Of a DNA stretch of 64,000 nt, positions 26,523 to 36,861 are shown in pieces. The translations under genes and the position numbers were made by a program. The notes below the pieces were generated by a model, which saw only the letters and a list, made by a program, of their open reading frames with translations, did no database searches and was not told the DNA's origin. Position 1 is the first letter of the stretch. Each line of letters starts with the position of its first letter. Source of the stretch: Acetobacter orleanensis (GTDB taxonomy: Bacteria; Pseudomonadota; Alphaproteobacteria; Acetobacterales; Acetobacteraceae). The stretch is from the NCBI RefSeq assembly GCF_001581005.1, contig NZ_LHZV01000058.1, positions 1-64,000 of the forward strand, written 5' to 3'.

Positions 26523-27917
26523 TTGTTCGAGGCACTTTCAGGCAGGCTTTCCGGGGTTTTTGATGGGCTCGCCAAACGTGGCGCGCTGTCAGAAGCTGAC
26601 GTTATGGAGGCAATGCGCGAAGTCCGTCTGGCGATGCTGGACGCAGACGTTGCGCTGCCTGTGGTCAAGGACTTCGTTAATAAGGTGAAGGAACGCGCCG
26701 TGGGTGCGGAGGTGCTGGAAAGCATTTCCCCCGGTCAGGCCGTTGCGAAAATTGTTAATGACGCGCTGATTGATGCCCTTGGGGGCGCGGGCGCTGTCCC
26801 GCTGAACCTGAGTGCTGTGCCGCCTGTGCCGGTGCTGATGGTGGGTTTGCAGGGGTCTGGTAAAACCACAACCTCTGGTAAAATCGCCCTGCGCCTGTCC
26901 ACGCGTGAGCGCAAGAAGGTGCTGCTGGCCTCGCTGGATACCCAGCGCCCCGCCGCCCAGTTGCAGCTTGCCCAGTTGGCGGAGCAGGCGCATGTCGCCT
27001 CCCTGCCGATTGTTGCGGGCCAGACTCCGGTTGAAATCGCGCAGCGCGCGATGGATGTCGGGCGTCGTGAAGGCTATGACGTTGTTATTCTGGATACCGC
27101 AGGTCGTCTCTCCATAGACGAAGCGCTGATGGAAGAGGTCCGGCAGGTTCGCGCCGTGACCCAGCCTGCGGAAACCCTGCTGGTTGTGGATGCCATGACC
27201 GGGCAGGACGCCGTCAATACAGCCAAGGCGTTTAATGACGCCGTGGGTGTGACCGGCGTGGTGATGACCCGTATGGATGGTGACGCCCGCGGTGGCGCGG
27301 CCCTGTCCATGAAGGCTATTACCGGTGCGCCCATCAAGCTGACCGGCTCTGGTGAAAAGCTGGATGCGCTGGAGGAATTCCACCCCGAGCGTGTTGCGGG
27401 CCGTATCCTCGGTCTGGGCGATATCGCCGGGCTGGTGGAAAAAGCGGCTGATACCCTTGATCATGAAGAAGGGGAACGGCTGGCCAAGAAAATGATGGCC
27501 GGCAAGTTCGATCTTGATGATTACGCATCGCAGATCAAACAGATCAGCAAGCTGGGGTCCATTTCCGGAATTGTCGGCATGTTGCCGGGTATGGGGAAGA
27601 TCAAGGAAGCCCTTGGTGACAAGGATCTTGATACCTCCATCCTCAAGACGCATCTGGCCATTATTTCTTCCATGACCAAAGGTGAGCGCAAAGCGCCTGC
27701 CGTTATCAAGGCCTCCCGCAAGAAGCGGATTGCAGCCGGGTCAGGGACGAGTGTTCAGGAGGTCAACAAGCTGCTCAAGCAGTTTGATATGATGTCCTCA
27801 ATGATGAAGCGCTTTAACAAGCTCGGCGTGAAAGGTCTCATGCGCCAGGGTATGTCCGCGCTCATGCCTAAGGGAATGGGTGGAGGGCCGCCGGGTGGTG
27901 GTTCTCCCTTCCGCTAA
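26523..27917 (+). CDS. ffh: Signal recognition particle GTPase Ffh
   Basis: 464 residues. Order: N domain (FEALSGRLSGVFDGL), G domain with GLQGSGKTTT at 108-117, DTQRPAA, DTAGR and TRMDGDARGGAALS, then the Met-rich M domain that binds 4.5S RNA and signal peptides, ending in a Gly/Pro tail. The family N-terminus requires initiation at TTG 26523, which aligns with the usual M-F-x-x-L start; a GTG at 26481 would add 14 non-conserved residues. First gene of the ffh-rpsP-rimM-trmD-rplS run. Confidence 0.95.
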   Translation: MFEALSGRLSGVFDGLAKRGALSEADVMEAMREVRLAMLDADVALPVVKDFVNKVKERAVGAEVLESISPGQAVAKIVNDALIDALGGAGAVPLNLSAVPPVPVLMVGLQGSGKTTTSGKIALRLSTRERKKVLLASLDTQRPAAQLQLAQLAEQAHVASLPIVAGQTPVEIAQRAMDVGRREGYDVVILDTAGRLSIDEALMEEVRQVRAVTQPAETLLVVDAMTGQDAVNTAKAFNDAVGVTGVVMTRMDGDARGGAALSMKAITGAPIKLTGSGEKLDALEEFHPERVAGRILGLGDIAGLVEKAADTLDHEEGERLAKKMMAGKFDLDDYASQIKQISKLGSISGIVGMLPGMGKIKEALGDKDLDTSILKTHLAIISSMTKGERKAPAVIKASRKKRIAAGSGTSVQEVNKLLKQFDMMSSMMKRFNKLGVKGLMRQGMSALMPKGMGGGPPGGGSPFR

Positions 27918-27965
27918 GCGGCCTGTTTCTATCCGAAGTTTTTTCAGAGTTTTGGAGAAGTCTGA

Positions 27966-28316
27966 ATGAGTCTTAAAATTCGTCTTGCCCGCGCAGGGGC
28001 CAAGAAGCGTCCTTACTACCACATCGTTGTGGCTGACAGCCGTTCCCCGCGTGATGGCCGCTTTATCGAGAAAGTGGGTTCCTACAACCCGATGCTGCCG
28101 TCTGACCACGCTGAACGCGTGCGTCTGGTTGACGAGCGCATCACCCACTGGCTGTCTCAGGGTGCGCAGGCAACGGACCGCGTTGCACGTTTTCTGGGGA
28201 ACGCTGGTCTGGCTCCTAAGCCTGCTTATGCCGAGCAGCCCAAGCAGTCTGCTCCGAAGAAGAAAGCTCAGGAACGCGCTAAAGCTGCCGCTGCCGCAGC
28301 TGCCGCCGCAGCCTGA
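27966..28316 (+). CDS. rpsP: 30S ribosomal protein S16
   Basis: 116 residues, beginning [31 protein letters not shown], the S16 signature; residues 30-80 carry [10 protein letters not shown] and the loop [26 protein letters not shown]. The tail is a Lys/Glu/Ala extension ending in ten consecutive Ala residues, as commonly seen in alphaproteobacterial S16. It lies 48 bases after ffh. Confidence 0.97.
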   Translation: MSLKIRLARAGAKKRPYYHIVVADSRSPRDGRFIEKVGSYNPMLPSDHAERVRLVDERITHWLSQGAQATDRVARFLGNAGLAPKPAYAEQPKQSAPKKKAQERAKAAAAAAAAAA

Positions 28317-28344
28317 GGCCAGAGCGAGCTAAGCTGACCGGATC

Positions 28345-28887
28345 ATGCGCGCAGACCTTATCCAGATAGGCGTTATCGGCAGGCCGCATGGCGTGCGCGG
28401 GCTTGTGCATGTGCACAGCCACGCTGCCGATGCGTCCGCGCTGGAAGCCTACAAGGTTCTGCTGGATGATAAGGGGCGGGAATGGTCTCTGCGGTGGCGT
28501 GGGGCGGATGGTGTGGCGGAACTGCGTGATGCGCAGGGCAAGCCGCTGGCCGACCGGACCGCAGCGCAGGCGCTAGTCAATGCCCGCTTATATGTGCCGC
28601 GTGATGTGCTGCCCGAGCCTGAGGAAGAAGAGTTCTACCATGCTGATCTGATCGGTATGGAGGCGCGGGAAGGTGACTGCTCTTTGGGGCAGGTTGTCAT
28701 GGTGCATGATTACGGGGGTGGTGCCAGTCTGGAACTGACCGGTGGCGTGCTGGTGCCGTTTACCCGCGCCTGCGTGCCGGAGATTGATCTGAAAGGGCGC
28801 GTGGTTTCCATCGTGCGTCCGGATGAGGTCTCTGGTGAGGAAGGGCGTGGCGTAGGGACAGTCAAAGCAGTGGGACCTGCGGCGTGA
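28345..28887 (+). CDS. rimM: 16S rRNA processing protein RimM
   Basis: Assembly factor for the 30S head, binding S19. 180 residues with an N-terminal barrel ([21 protein letters not shown]) and the PRC-barrel domain ([31 protein letters not shown]). The usual [18 protein letters not shown] segment closes it. It overlaps trmD by 4 bases (GTGA). Confidence 0.95.
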   Translation: MRADLIQIGVIGRPHGVRGLVHVHSHAADASALEAYKVLLDDKGREWSLRWRGADGVAELRDAQGKPLADRTAAQALVNARLYVPRDVLPEPEEEEFYHADLIGMEAREGDCSLGQVVMVHDYGGGASLELTGGVLVPFTRACVPEIDLKGRVVSIVRPDEVSGEEGRGVGTVKAVGPAA

Positions 28888-29636
28888 GCTGGCAGGCTAC
28901 GGTGCTGACACTGTTTCCAGAGATGTTTCCCGGTCCGCTGGGGCTGTCTCTGGCTGGTCGCGCACTGGAAGGCGGCGTGTGGTCCTGCACGGCGCAGGAC
29001 CTGCGGGAGCAGGGGCTGGGCCGACATCGGGCGGTGGATGATTCCCCGTTTGGTGGTGGGGCTGGCATGGTGATCCGCCCGGATGTGGTGGATGCCGCTC
29101 TGGACGCCACGCAGGTTCCGGCAGACGTGCCGCGGGTGTTTTTAACGCCCCGAGGCCGCCCGCTGCGCCAGCAGGACGTGCAGCGTTACGCACAAGGGCC
29201 GGGTCTGGTGCTGTTGTGCGGTCGGTTTGAAGGTGTGGACGAGCGTGTGCTGCAAAGCCGCCAGATCGAACAGGTGTCCGTTGGAGACTATGTTCTGTCT
29301 GGTGGAGAGACAGCCGCCCTTGTGCTGCTGGATGCCTGCGTCCGGCTGCTGCCCGGCGTGATGGGGAGTGAGGAAAGCGGGGTTGAGGAAAGTTTTTCCG
29401 AAGGCCTGCTGGAATATCCTCATTATACCCGTCCCGCTGTATGGGATGGTCAAAACGTGCCTGAAGTCCTGCTGTCAGGAAACCATGCGGCAATTGCTGC
29501 GTGGCGTCAGACGCAGGCGGAAGAAATCACGCGGGAAAGACGGCCGGACCTGTGGTCTGCCTGGCTGGCTCGCAGGGAGAAAAACGGGGCTGCTGCCAAC
29601 GGGAAAAACGGGCAGACAGACCCAACAGGGGTTTGA
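28884..29636 (+). CDS. trmD: tRNA (guanine-N1)-methyltransferase TrmD
   Basis: SPOUT methyltransferase forming m1G37 and preventing +1 frameshifts. 250 residues, with [52 protein letters not shown] and [10 protein letters not shown] (knot SAM site), plus [15 protein letters not shown]. The start is GTG at 28884 inside the rimM stop, suggesting coupling. Confidence 0.97.
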   Translation: MSWQATVLTLFPEMFPGPLGLSLAGRALEGGVWSCTAQDLREQGLGRHRAVDDSPFGGGAGMVIRPDVVDAALDATQVPADVPRVFLTPRGRPLRQQDVQRYAQGPGLVLLCGRFEGVDERVLQSRQIEQVSVGDYVLSGGETAALVLLDACVRLLPGVMGSEESGVEESFSEGLLEYPHYTRPAVWDGQNVPEVLLSGNHAAIAAWRQTQAEEITRERRPDLWSAWLARREKNGAAANGKNGQTDPTGV

Positions 29637-29650
29637 GGAAGGATACCGAA

Positions 29651-30037
29651 ATGAACATTATTCAGCAGTATGAAGCTGCAGAAATCGAACGTCTGACAGC
29701 CGCTCGCGCCGTGCCGGAATTTGCAGCCGGTGATACGCTCCGCGTGTCCGTGCAGGTTGTTGAAGGTGAGCGCAAGCGTCTTCAGGCATTTGAAGGTGTT
29801 GTGATTGCCCGTTCCAACAAGGGCCTGAACAGCAACTTCACCGTGCGCAAAATCTCCAATGGTGAAGGTGTGGAGCGTGTGTTCCCGCTCTATGCTCCGA
29901 CCATTGCTGAAATCAAGGTTGTGCGTCGCGGTAAAGTGCGTCGTGCAAAGCTGTATTACCTGCGTGGCCGTAGCGGTAAGTCCGCTCGTATTGCAGAACG
30001 TCCGCGTGACGTTGCTGCTCCGGCAGTTGCTGGCTAA
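29651..30037 (+). CDS. rplS: 50S ribosomal protein L19
   Basis: 128 residues, with [35 protein letters not shown] and [23 protein letters not shown], the L19 signatures. It sits at the 30S/50S interface. Last gene of the operon, 14 bases after trmD and closed by the terminator at 30081-30115. Confidence 0.97.
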   Translation: MNIIQQYEAAEIERLTAARAVPEFAAGDTLRVSVQVVEGERKRLQAFEGVVIARSNKGLNSNFTVRKISNGEGVERVFPLYAPTIAEIKVVRRGKVRRAKLYYLRGRSGKSARIAERPRDVAAPAVAG

Positions 30038-30080
30038 AAGCATGATGCAGCAGGGGGCCTTCGGGTTGCCTGCTTCACTT

Positions 30081-30115
30081 AAAAACCCGGTGGGGCTTCG
30101 GCCCGCCGGGTTTTT
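30081..30115 (+). terminator. Intrinsic terminator of the rpsP-rplS operon
   Basis: AAAAACCCGG (30081-30090) pairs with CCGGGTTTTT (30106-30115), and an inner GGGC-TTCG-GCCC forms a UUCG tetraloop. Confidence 0.9.
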
Positions 30116-30217
30116 GGGTGCTGAGAAGATGAAGGCGCGGGTTTTTCGTCTGTCAGACCATGGCTGAGTTCAGGCTGATCTGCGCGAGTCCGTGCCGTTC
30201 CATGAAAGGGGAGGGCG

Positions 30218-31621
30218 ATGGCGCCGCGTACGTTATTCGACAAGATCTGGGACCACCATGTTGTCGAAACCCTGCCGGATGGCACCTCTATCCTTTATAT
30301 TGATCGTCATCTTCTGCATGAGGTGACAAGCCCGCAGGCGTTTGAAGGCCTGCGTCTGGCCGGGCGGAAGCTGCGTCATCCAGAAATGACCATGGCTGTG
30401 GTGGACCATAATGTTCCCACCTCTGACCGCACCCAACCTATCGAAGAGCCGGAAAGCCGGAACCAGATTGAAACGCTGGAACGGAATGTGAAGGAATTCG
30501 GGGTTCCGTATTTCCCGCTGCTGTCCGCCTCTCAGGGTATTGTGCATGTGGTTGGGCCGGAGCAGGGCATTTCTCTGCCGGGTATGACCATTGTGTGCGG
30601 AGATTCCCATACCTCCACACATGGCGCGCTTGGCGCGCTGGCGTTCGGCATCGGCACGTCCGAGGTCGAGCATGTGATGGCCACCCAGACCATTCTGCAA
30701 CGCCCCGCCAAAAACATGCGGGTGACGGTGGAAGGCCAGTTGGCGCCGGGCGTGTCGGCCAAGGATGTGATGCTGGCCATTATCGGGCATATCGGCACCG
30801 CCGGTGGCACCGGGCATGTGATTGAGTTCGCGGGTTCCGCCATTCGTGGTCTGGACATGGCCGGGCGCATGACCATCTGCAATATGTCCATTGAGGCTGG
30901 CGCACGGGCTGGGCTTGTCGCCCCGGATGACACGACCTTTGACTATGTCCGCAACCGTCCGTTTGCCCCCAAGGGCGAGGACTTCGAGAAAGCTGTCTCC
31001 TTCTGGCGCACACTGGCGACGGATGACGGCGCTCATTTTGATAAGGATGTCTCTCTGCGGGCGGAAGATATTGCGCCCAGCCTGACATGGGGCACCAGCC
31101 CGGAAACGGTTCTGCCCATTACCGGCACGGTGCCGGACCCGGCGCAGGAGGCGGACGAGTCAAAACGCGCCCAGATGCAGCGGATGCTGGACTATATGGG
31201 GCTGGAAGCCGGACAGAAAATTGCCGGAACACCGGTGGATGTCGTGTTTATTGGCTCCTGCACCAACAGCCGCATTGAAGACCTGCGCGCCGCGGCTCAG
31301 GTTGCTGCTGGCCGTAAGGTTGCGGAGGGTGTGCGCGCCATGATCGTACCGGGCTCCGGGCTTGTGAAAATGCAGGCGGAAGAGGAAGGTCTGGACCAGA
31401 TTTTTCTGGATGCCGGGTTTGAATGGCGTGAGGCCGGGTGCTCCATGTGTCTGGGCATGAATCCAGATAAACTGACTCCGGGCCAGCGTTGCGCCTCTAC
31501 CTCCAATCGGAATTTTGAAGGCCGTCAGGGGCCGGGCGGACGGACGCATCTGCTTTCTCCCGCCATGGCGGCTGCGGCGGCTGTTACCGGCTGCCTGACA
31601 GATGCGAGGGAGCTGGTCTGA
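30218..31621 (+). CDS. leuC: 3-Isopropylmalate dehydratase large subunit LeuC
   Basis: Aconitase-family [4Fe-4S] subunit of isopropylmalate isomerase in leucine synthesis. 467 residues: [12 protein letters not shown] start, [62 protein letters not shown] (first cluster Cys) and [13 protein letters not shown] (other two Cys). It shares one base with leuD (TGATG). Confidence 0.97.
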   Translation: MAPRTLFDKIWDHHVVETLPDGTSILYIDRHLLHEVTSPQAFEGLRLAGRKLRHPEMTMAVVDHNVPTSDRTQPIEEPESRNQIETLERNVKEFGVPYFPLLSASQGIVHVVGPEQGISLPGMTIVCGDSHTSTHGALGALAFGIGTSEVEHVMATQTILQRPAKNMRVTVEGQLAPGVSAKDVMLAIIGHIGTAGGTGHVIEFAGSAIRGLDMAGRMTICNMSIEAGARAGLVAPDDTTFDYVRNRPFAPKGEDFEKAVSFWRTLATDDGAHFDKDVSLRAEDIAPSLTWGTSPETVLPITGTVPDPAQEADESKRAQMQRMLDYMGLEAGQKIAGTPVDVVFIGSCTNSRIEDLRAAAQVAAGRKVAEGVRAMIVPGSGLVKMQAEEEGLDQIFLDAGFEWREAGCSMCLGMNPDKLTPGQRCASTSNRNFEGRQGPGGRTHLLSPAMAAAAAVTGCLTDARELV

Positions 31622-32244
31622 TGGATAAATTCACCACTCTGTCCGCTGTTGCTGCGGCGCTGCCCGAAGCCAACATTGATACGGACAAAATTATCCCGGC
31701 TCGCTTCCTGAAAACCACACAGCGCACGGGCTTGGGTAAATATGCGTTTGACAGCATGCGCTATCGGCCGGACGGGTCTGAAAATCCGGACTTCATTCTG
31801 AACAAGGAGCCTTGGCGGAAAGCCGAGATTCTTGTCACCTATGACAATCTCGGCTGCGGGTCTTCCCGCGAGCATGCGCCGTGGGCGTTGCTGGATTTTG
31901 GCATCCGCTGTGTGATTGCCCCCTCTTTTGCGGATATTTTCTTCAATAACTGCTTCAAAAACGGCATCCTGCCCATCACGCTACCCCGTGAAATCTGTGA
32001 GCAGTTGATGTCGGATTCCACCATGGGCAGCAATGCCCGGCTGACCATTGACCTGCCCCGGCAGGTGGTGGTTCGTCCGGATGGTGAGGAAGTGCCATTT
32101 GAAATTGACCCGTTCCGCAAGCACATGCTGCTTGAGGGGCTGGATGATATTGGTCAGACACTTCAGCACGAGACTGAAATTAAGTCCTTTGAACAGAAGG
32201 TCGCCGGGGAACGCCCCTGGATGCCCTCAATCACCCTTGATTGA
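31621..32244 (+). CDS. leuD: 3-Isopropylmalate dehydratase small subunit LeuD
   Basis: Swivel-domain partner of LeuC; 207 residues. Markers: [27 protein letters not shown] and [34 protein letters not shown]. It is transcribed with leuC and leuB; the 1-base overlap with leuC makes coupling likely, matching the 1:1 need for the two subunits. Confidence 0.97.
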   Translation: MDKFTTLSAVAAALPEANIDTDKIIPARFLKTTQRTGLGKYAFDSMRYRPDGSENPDFILNKEPWRKAEILVTYDNLGCGSSREHAPWALLDFGIRCVIAPSFADIFFNNCFKNGILPITLPREICEQLMSDSTMGSNARLTIDLPRQVVVRPDGEEVPFEIDPFRKHMLLEGLDDIGQTLQHETEIKSFEQKVAGERPWMPSITLD

Positions 32245-32259
32245 AGAATGGGAAACACC

Positions 32260-33375
32260 ATGAGTGCTCAGCCTGCAAAACTGCTTGTTCTGCCCGGGGA
32301 TGGCATTGGCCCGGAAGTGATGCACGAAGTTGGCCGCGTGATCACTTGGCTTGAAAAGAACCGCGGACTTGCGTTTGAGATTACGGAAGATCTGGTGGGT
32401 GGGGCGTCTCTTGCTGAATATGGCGAGCCAATCCGCAATGAGGTGATTGAAAAAGCCCGCGCGGCAGATGCGGTTCTGTTCGGCTCGGTTGGGGACCCGC
32501 GCTGGGGCCATGTGGGCTTTGAGAAGCGCCCGGAAGTGGCCATTCTTAAACTCCGACAGGAGCTGGAACTGTTCGCCAACCTGCGTCCGGCCAAAGTGTT
32601 TGATGCCCTTGTGGATGCCAGCACACTCAAGCCAGATGTGGTGCGCGGTCTGGACATTATGATTGTCCGTGAGACAGTTGGCGGTATTTATTTTGGTGAT
32701 CCACGCGGGATTGAAACCCTGCCGGATGGTACGCGGCGTGGTATTAACACCGAAGTTTACACGACACCTGAAATCGAGCGTGTGGCACGCGTAGCGTTTG
32801 AAATGGCCCGCAAGCGTTCCAACCACGTCTGTTCCGTTGAAAAATGCAACGTGATGGAAAGCGGCCTGCTGTGGAAAGAGGTTGTGACAGACCTCCATGC
32901 CCGCGAATTTTCGGATGTTAAGCTCACACACATGCTGGCCGATAACTGCGCCATGCAGCTTGTGCGCAACCCGCGCCAGTTTGATGTGATTGTGACTGGC
33001 AACCTGTTCGGGGATATCCTGTCCGATCTGGCCTCCATGCTGACAGGTAGCCTCGGTATGCTGCCGTCCGCCACGCTGGGTGCGGTGCGGGCTGATGGAA
33101 AGTGCGCGGCCCTGTATGAGCCGATCCACGGGAGTGCGCCGGATATTGCCGGGCAGGGCATTGCCAACCCGATTGCGCAGATCCTCTCCTTCGCCATGCT
33201 GCTGCGCTATTCGCTGAACCTTCAGGACGAAGCGAAGATGGTAGAAGAGGCTGTCTCCCGCGTGTTGGAAAGCGGCCTACGCACGGCGGACATCATGAGT
33301 GAAGGCATGGCCCGTGTCGGAACATCCGTGATGGGTGAAGCGATTGTTCGTGAACTGGATAAACTCCAGAACTAA
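32260..33375 (+). CDS. leuB: 3-Isopropylmalate dehydrogenase LeuB
   Basis: NAD-dependent oxidative decarboxylation giving 2-oxoisocaproate. 371 residues with [54 protein letters not shown] and the metal/substrate region [27 protein letters not shown]. The start at 32260 has GGGAA upstream at good spacing; an ATG at 32248 would add four residues. Closed by the strong terminator at 33414-33444. leuA is not in the window. Confidence 0.97.
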   Translation: MSAQPAKLLVLPGDGIGPEVMHEVGRVITWLEKNRGLAFEITEDLVGGASLAEYGEPIRNEVIEKARAADAVLFGSVGDPRWGHVGFEKRPEVAILKLRQELELFANLRPAKVFDALVDASTLKPDVVRGLDIMIVRETVGGIYFGDPRGIETLPDGTRRGINTEVYTTPEIERVARVAFEMARKRSNHVCSVEKCNVMESGLLWKEVVTDLHAREFSDVKLTHMLADNCAMQLVRNPRQFDVIVTGNLFGDILSDLASMLTGSLGMLPSATLGAVRADGKCAALYEPIHGSAPDIAGQGIANPIAQILSFAMLLRYSLNLQDEAKMVEEAVSRVLESGLRTADIMSEGMARVGTSVMGEAIVRELDKLQN

Positions 33376-33413
33376 AAACGGTCCGGGCCGGTGTCTGACG
33401 GTCTGATATAAGG

Positions 33414-33444
33414 AAACCCCCGGTGTCATGCACCGGGGGTTTTT
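33414..33444 (+). terminator. Intrinsic terminator of leuCDB
   Basis: AAACCCCCGGTG (33414-33425) and CACCGGGGGTTT (33431-33442) form a perfect 12-bp stem with a 5-base loop TCATG, then more T. Confidence 0.93.
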
Positions 33445-33547
33445 CTTTGGCCTGTTCCTGTTTGTTTCCCGGTGTGACTGGACTGTTTTTCAATACGGTG
33501 GAAAAACAGTCTGTACGAGAGTGTAGAGATGTCCGGGAGCAGTAAAA

Positions 33548-35704
33548 ATGCGGTTTAAACAGTGGATTCTGACAGGGGCGGCGTCTGCGCTTGTCATGGT
33601 AGGTGCCGCACATAGCATGTTCGCTCAGGCTCAGGCGGCAGAAACACCGTCTGGCAACGCCCCGGTTATTACAGCCCAGACAAACACAGCCTTTCTGGAT
33701 GAAATTCACGGGCCGCAGGCTATGGCATGGGTGCGTGCGCAGAACCAGCACACCACAAGCACGCTGGAAAAAGACCCGCGCTATGCCGGGTTTTATAAAA
33801 AAGTATTGTCTGGTCTTCAGGCGCCAGACCGTCTGGCCATGCCGTCGCTCATGGGCGGGAAGGTCTGGAATTTCTGGCAGGATGCCGCGCATCCTCATGG
33901 TCTCTGGCGGGCAACCAGTCAGGCCTCTTACCTGAAAAAAACGCCTGACTGGACTGTTAGGCTCGATGTTGACGCTCTTGCAAAACAGGATGGGGTAAAC
34001 TGGGTCTTTAAAGGCCCTAACTGTCTGGCCCCTGCGGATGAGCATTGCCTTGTGGCGCTCTCTAATGGCGGGGAAGATGCCGAAACTCTGAGGGAGTTCA
34101 ATACCAGAACCGGGCAGTTTGTGCCGGGTGGTTTTGTGTTCTCGCGCTCCAAGCAGACCGCTGCATGGGTGGATGACAACACGATTGTGCTGGCGCGGGA
34201 CTGGGACGGTAAAGGCACAACCCTGACACCTTCGGGCTACCCGTTTGTGGTAAAAACCATGGTGCGTGGGCAGCCTGCCGGACAGGAAAAAGACCTCTTC
34301 CGGGGGGAGCCATCTGATATGGCCGTCACGCCTATAGTGTTGACGGATGGGGATGGGCATCAACTGGTCCTTATCCAGCGGAGCCTTAACTTTTTTGAAA
34401 CGCGCTATGCCGTTGTGGAGGCTGGGCACACTTTGCGTTGGTTGGCCCTACCGGCAAAAAGTGAAATTCAGGGGCTGCTGAAAGGGCGTCTGATTGTCTC
34501 GATTGAAGAAGACTGGCACCCAGACGGACAGCCTGTAATTCCGGCGGGGAGCCTGCTTTCTGTTGACCCAACCGGGGTGGAGCACGGTGTACAGGCGCTC
34601 TTCACACCCGGTCCGTCTCAGTCGATTGATCAGGTGGGTGTCACGAAAAACACAGTTCTTGTTACGCTGTTTGATAATGTTCGGGGCAGGGCTATTCGCT
34701 TTACACCCGCGCAGGCCGGGCAGCCTTGGAAGGCGACCCCTCTGGCGCTGCCGGATATGACCTCTATCCATATCGTGGATACAGACCATGCTTCGGACAC
34801 GGCTTTTCTGAGCGTTGAGGGCTATCTGGAACCGTCGCAGCTCTGGCTGTTGGAGGGAGCCGCCCAGCCGCGTAAGGTCAAGTCTGCTCCGGCGCGGTTC
34901 AAGACGGATAATCTGGTGACGGAGCAGTTCTGGGCGACCTCCACGGATGGCACCCGTATTCCCTATTTCATCGTGCATCGGCGCGACATGGCGCTGAATG
35001 GGGCCAACCCGACCCTGCTGACGGGCTATGGTGGTTTTCAGGTGTCCTACACACCGCTTTACACGCCGGAAATGGGCCAGCTCTGGCTGGACCGGGGTGG
35101 CGTGTATGTGGTGGCTAATATTCGCGGTGGCGGTGAATTTGGCCCGGCATGGCATGAGGCAGGCAGGAAGTCCGGGCGGCAGAAAGTGTATGATGACTTT
35201 GCCTCTGTCGGGCGCGATCTGATCAGTCGCAAGATCACCTCTTCGCGCCATCTGGGTATTCGCGGGAGGTCCAATGGGGGTCTGCTGTCCGGTGTGGAAA
35301 TGACACAGCACCCGGACTTGTGGAACGCGGTGATTATTGGGGTGCCGCTGCTGGATATGGAACATTTTGAAACGATGTCCGCCGGGGCCTCATGGGCTGC
35401 GGAATATGGCTCCATGTCTGTTCCGGCGGAGGCTGAGTTCCTACGCTCCATTTCCCCGGTGCAACATCTGAAAGCGGATGTTTCCTACCCGGAGCCATTC
35501 ATTTTTACAGCCACCAGTGATGACCGCGTGGGACCCGTGCATGCGCGTCGCTTTGCGGCCCGGCTGGAAGCATTGGGTAAGCCTTTCTTCTATTATGAAG
35601 ATATTGAAGGCGGCCATTCCGGTACCGTGAACGCGCCGGAAGTCGCGCATGAGCGGGCACTGGAGGCGGTCTATCTGTCACACCGTCTGATGGACGCTCA
35701 CTAA
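33548..35704 (+). CDS. Secreted prolyl oligopeptidase-family serine peptidase (S9A)
   Basis: 718 residues. A signal peptide is visible (MRFKQWILTGAASALVMVGA... with likely cleavage near AQAQA, residue 30), then a beta-propeller of about 400 residues and an alpha/beta-hydrolase domain. Catalytic residues by motif: Ser575 in G-R-S-N-G-G, Asp658/659 in TSDDRVGPVHA and His690 in EGGHSG. It cleaves short proline-containing peptides. Secretion to the periplasm is unlike the classic cytosolic enzyme but known in some bacteria. It is a single-gene unit between terminators. Confidence 0.92.
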   Translation: MRFKQWILTGAASALVMVGAAHSMFAQAQAAETPSGNAPVITAQTNTAFLDEIHGPQAMAWVRAQNQHTTSTLEKDPRYAGFYKKVLSGLQAPDRLAMPSLMGGKVWNFWQDAAHPHGLWRATSQASYLKKTPDWTVRLDVDALAKQDGVNWVFKGPNCLAPADEHCLVALSNGGEDAETLREFNTRTGQFVPGGFVFSRSKQTAAWVDDNTIVLARDWDGKGTTLTPSGYPFVVKTMVRGQPAGQEKDLFRGEPSDMAVTPIVLTDGDGHQLVLIQRSLNFFETRYAVVEAGHTLRWLALPAKSEIQGLLKGRLIVSIEEDWHPDGQPVIPAGSLLSVDPTGVEHGVQALFTPGPSQSIDQVGVTKNTVLVTLFDNVRGRAIRFTPAQAGQPWKATPLALPDMTSIHIVDTDHASDTAFLSVEGYLEPSQLWLLEGAAQPRKVKSAPARFKTDNLVTEQFWATSTDGTRIPYFIVHRRDMALNGANPTLLTGYGGFQVSYTPLYTPEMGQLWLDRGGVYVVANIRGGGEFGPAWHEAGRKSGRQKVYDDFASVGRDLISRKITSSRHLGIRGRSNGGLLSGVEMTQHPDLWNAVIIGVPLLDMEHFETMSAGASWAAEYGSMSVPAEAEFLRSISPVQHLKADVSYPEPFIFTATSDDRVGPVHARRFAARLEALGKPFFYYEDIEGGHSGTVNAPEVAHERALEAVYLSHRLMDAH

Positions 35705-35867
35705 GGCGGGACAGGCGCAGCGGTGATGCGTGTGAAGGTAGGACGCGAAGGGGAGGGCTTTCCTTTCCGTCCTGTCGCCATGGAGGGTTGTGAATAAATC
35801 TCGGGTGTTGGCTTTTCTGGTCTCAGCTTTTGGTCTGGCAAAGGTGAGGTTGCCACGTTGAGAATAA

Positions 35868-35904
35868 AAAAAGGGCGGGACACGCGATGTGTCCCGCCCT
35901 TTTT
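35868..35904. terminator. Bidirectional intrinsic terminator, peptidase / rpsU
   Basis: AAAAAGGGCGGGACAC (35868-35883) and its exact complement (35889-35904) form a 16-bp stem with loop GCGAT. T-runs occur on both strands, so it serves the plus-strand peptidase and, more closely, the minus-strand rpsU. Confidence 0.92.
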
Positions 35905-35925
35905 GGCGTAGTCAGTGCGGAAGCT

Positions 35926-36129
35926 TTAGAAGCCTTCGCGCTCAATACGCTTGCGTTCCATCTTGCGGGCGCGGCGCACGGCCTCAGCAGACTCACGCGC
36001 TTTACGCTCGGAAGGCTTTTCGAAATGACGACGCAGCTTCATTTCACGGAAGATGCCTTCACGCTGCATTTTTTTCTTGAGCGCTTTGAGAGCCTGATCG
36101 ACATTGTTGTCACGGACGAGAACGTGCAC
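35926..36129 (-). CDS. rpsU: 30S ribosomal protein S21
   Basis: 67 residues if it starts at GTG 36129: [13 protein letters not shown], then [40 protein letters not shown], a nearly invariant S21 sequence. A longer in-frame reading to 36201 would prepend 24 residues unlike any S21. Transcribed alone with its own terminator. S21 aids initiation by base pairing between mRNA and 16S rRNA. Confidence 0.95.
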   Translation of the reverse strand: MHVLVRDNNVDQALKALKKKMQREGIFREMKLRRHFEKPSERKARESAEAVRRARKMERKRIEREGF

Positions 36130-36330
36130 TTGGCCACTAACCCCTGTTTCAGAAAACCCGGATAACCCCGGTTTTAACGTGATATGGAAAAGACTCGGCA
36201 AAGCAACTGCGTGCCACCGATTCCTCTATTGGCGGCGTCTATAGCACGGGCTTGCGCAAAGACACAATTCGTTCTTGCTTCCGGGTCACAAACTCTTGTG
36301 AGTAGTCCATAGAACAATAAGGAGGCGGGT

Positions 36331-36861
36331 ATGGCGGTCTTGAAAGTTGCCCGGATGGGGCATCCTGTTCTGCTCGGGCGGGCGGAAGAGGTTGAAGAGA
36401 TCACCGCGCCAGACACCCAGCGCGTGATTCAGGATATGATAGAAACCTTAAAAGATGCTGGTGGGGTTGGGCTGGCGGCACCGCAGGTCCATGTTTCAAA
36501 ACGGATTTTTCTTTATTGTGTGCCGGAAAGCCGGAGTGAGGGGGAGGAAGATCCACCCTGTGCGGTACAGGTGCTGATCAACCCCGTTCTGGAGCCGGTG
36601 GGAGAGGAGCAGGTACCGCGTCTGGAAGGTTGCCTCTCCATTCCCGGCCTGCGTGGGGAAGTCCCGCGTTACAGACGGGTCCGTTATGCGGGATATGACG
36701 AGATGGGGCAGCGCGTGGAAGGCGTAGCGTCAGGTTTTCGCGCCAATGTCATGCAGCATGAAATGGATCATCTGGACGGGATTCTTTATCCCATGCGAAT
36801 GGATGATCTTGGAAAGCTCGGATTTGACGCCGAGATAACGCGATACGGAGTGCGGACATGA
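36331..36861 (+). CDS. def: Peptide deformylase
   Basis: Removes the formyl group from nascent proteins. 176 residues with the three motifs GGVGLAAPQ (44-52), EGCLSIPG (99-106, metal ligand Cys101) and QHEMDHLDG (142-150, metal ligands His143 and His147, catalytic Glu144). AAGGAGG lies 5 bases before the ATG. It overlaps the COQ9 gene by 4 bases. No methionyl-tRNA formyltransferase gene follows. Confidence 0.96.
   Translation: MAVLKVARMGHPVLLGRAEEVEEITAPDTQRVIQDMIETLKDAGGVGLAAPQVHVSKRIFLYCVPESRSEGEEDPPCAVQVLINPVLEPVGEEQVPRLEGCLSIPGLRGEVPRYRRVRYAGYDEMGQRVEGVASGFRANVMQHEMDHLDGILYPMRMDDLGKLGFDAEITRYGVRT

Noticed and set aside
26589-27653. 354-codon minus-strand frame opposite ffh
   Set aside because: Shadow of the strongly conserved Ffh gene, His/Gln/Arg-rich and without homology.
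32227-33129. 300-codon minus-strand frame opposite leuB
   Set aside because: leuB is unambiguous on the other strand; the antisense product has no recognisable domain.
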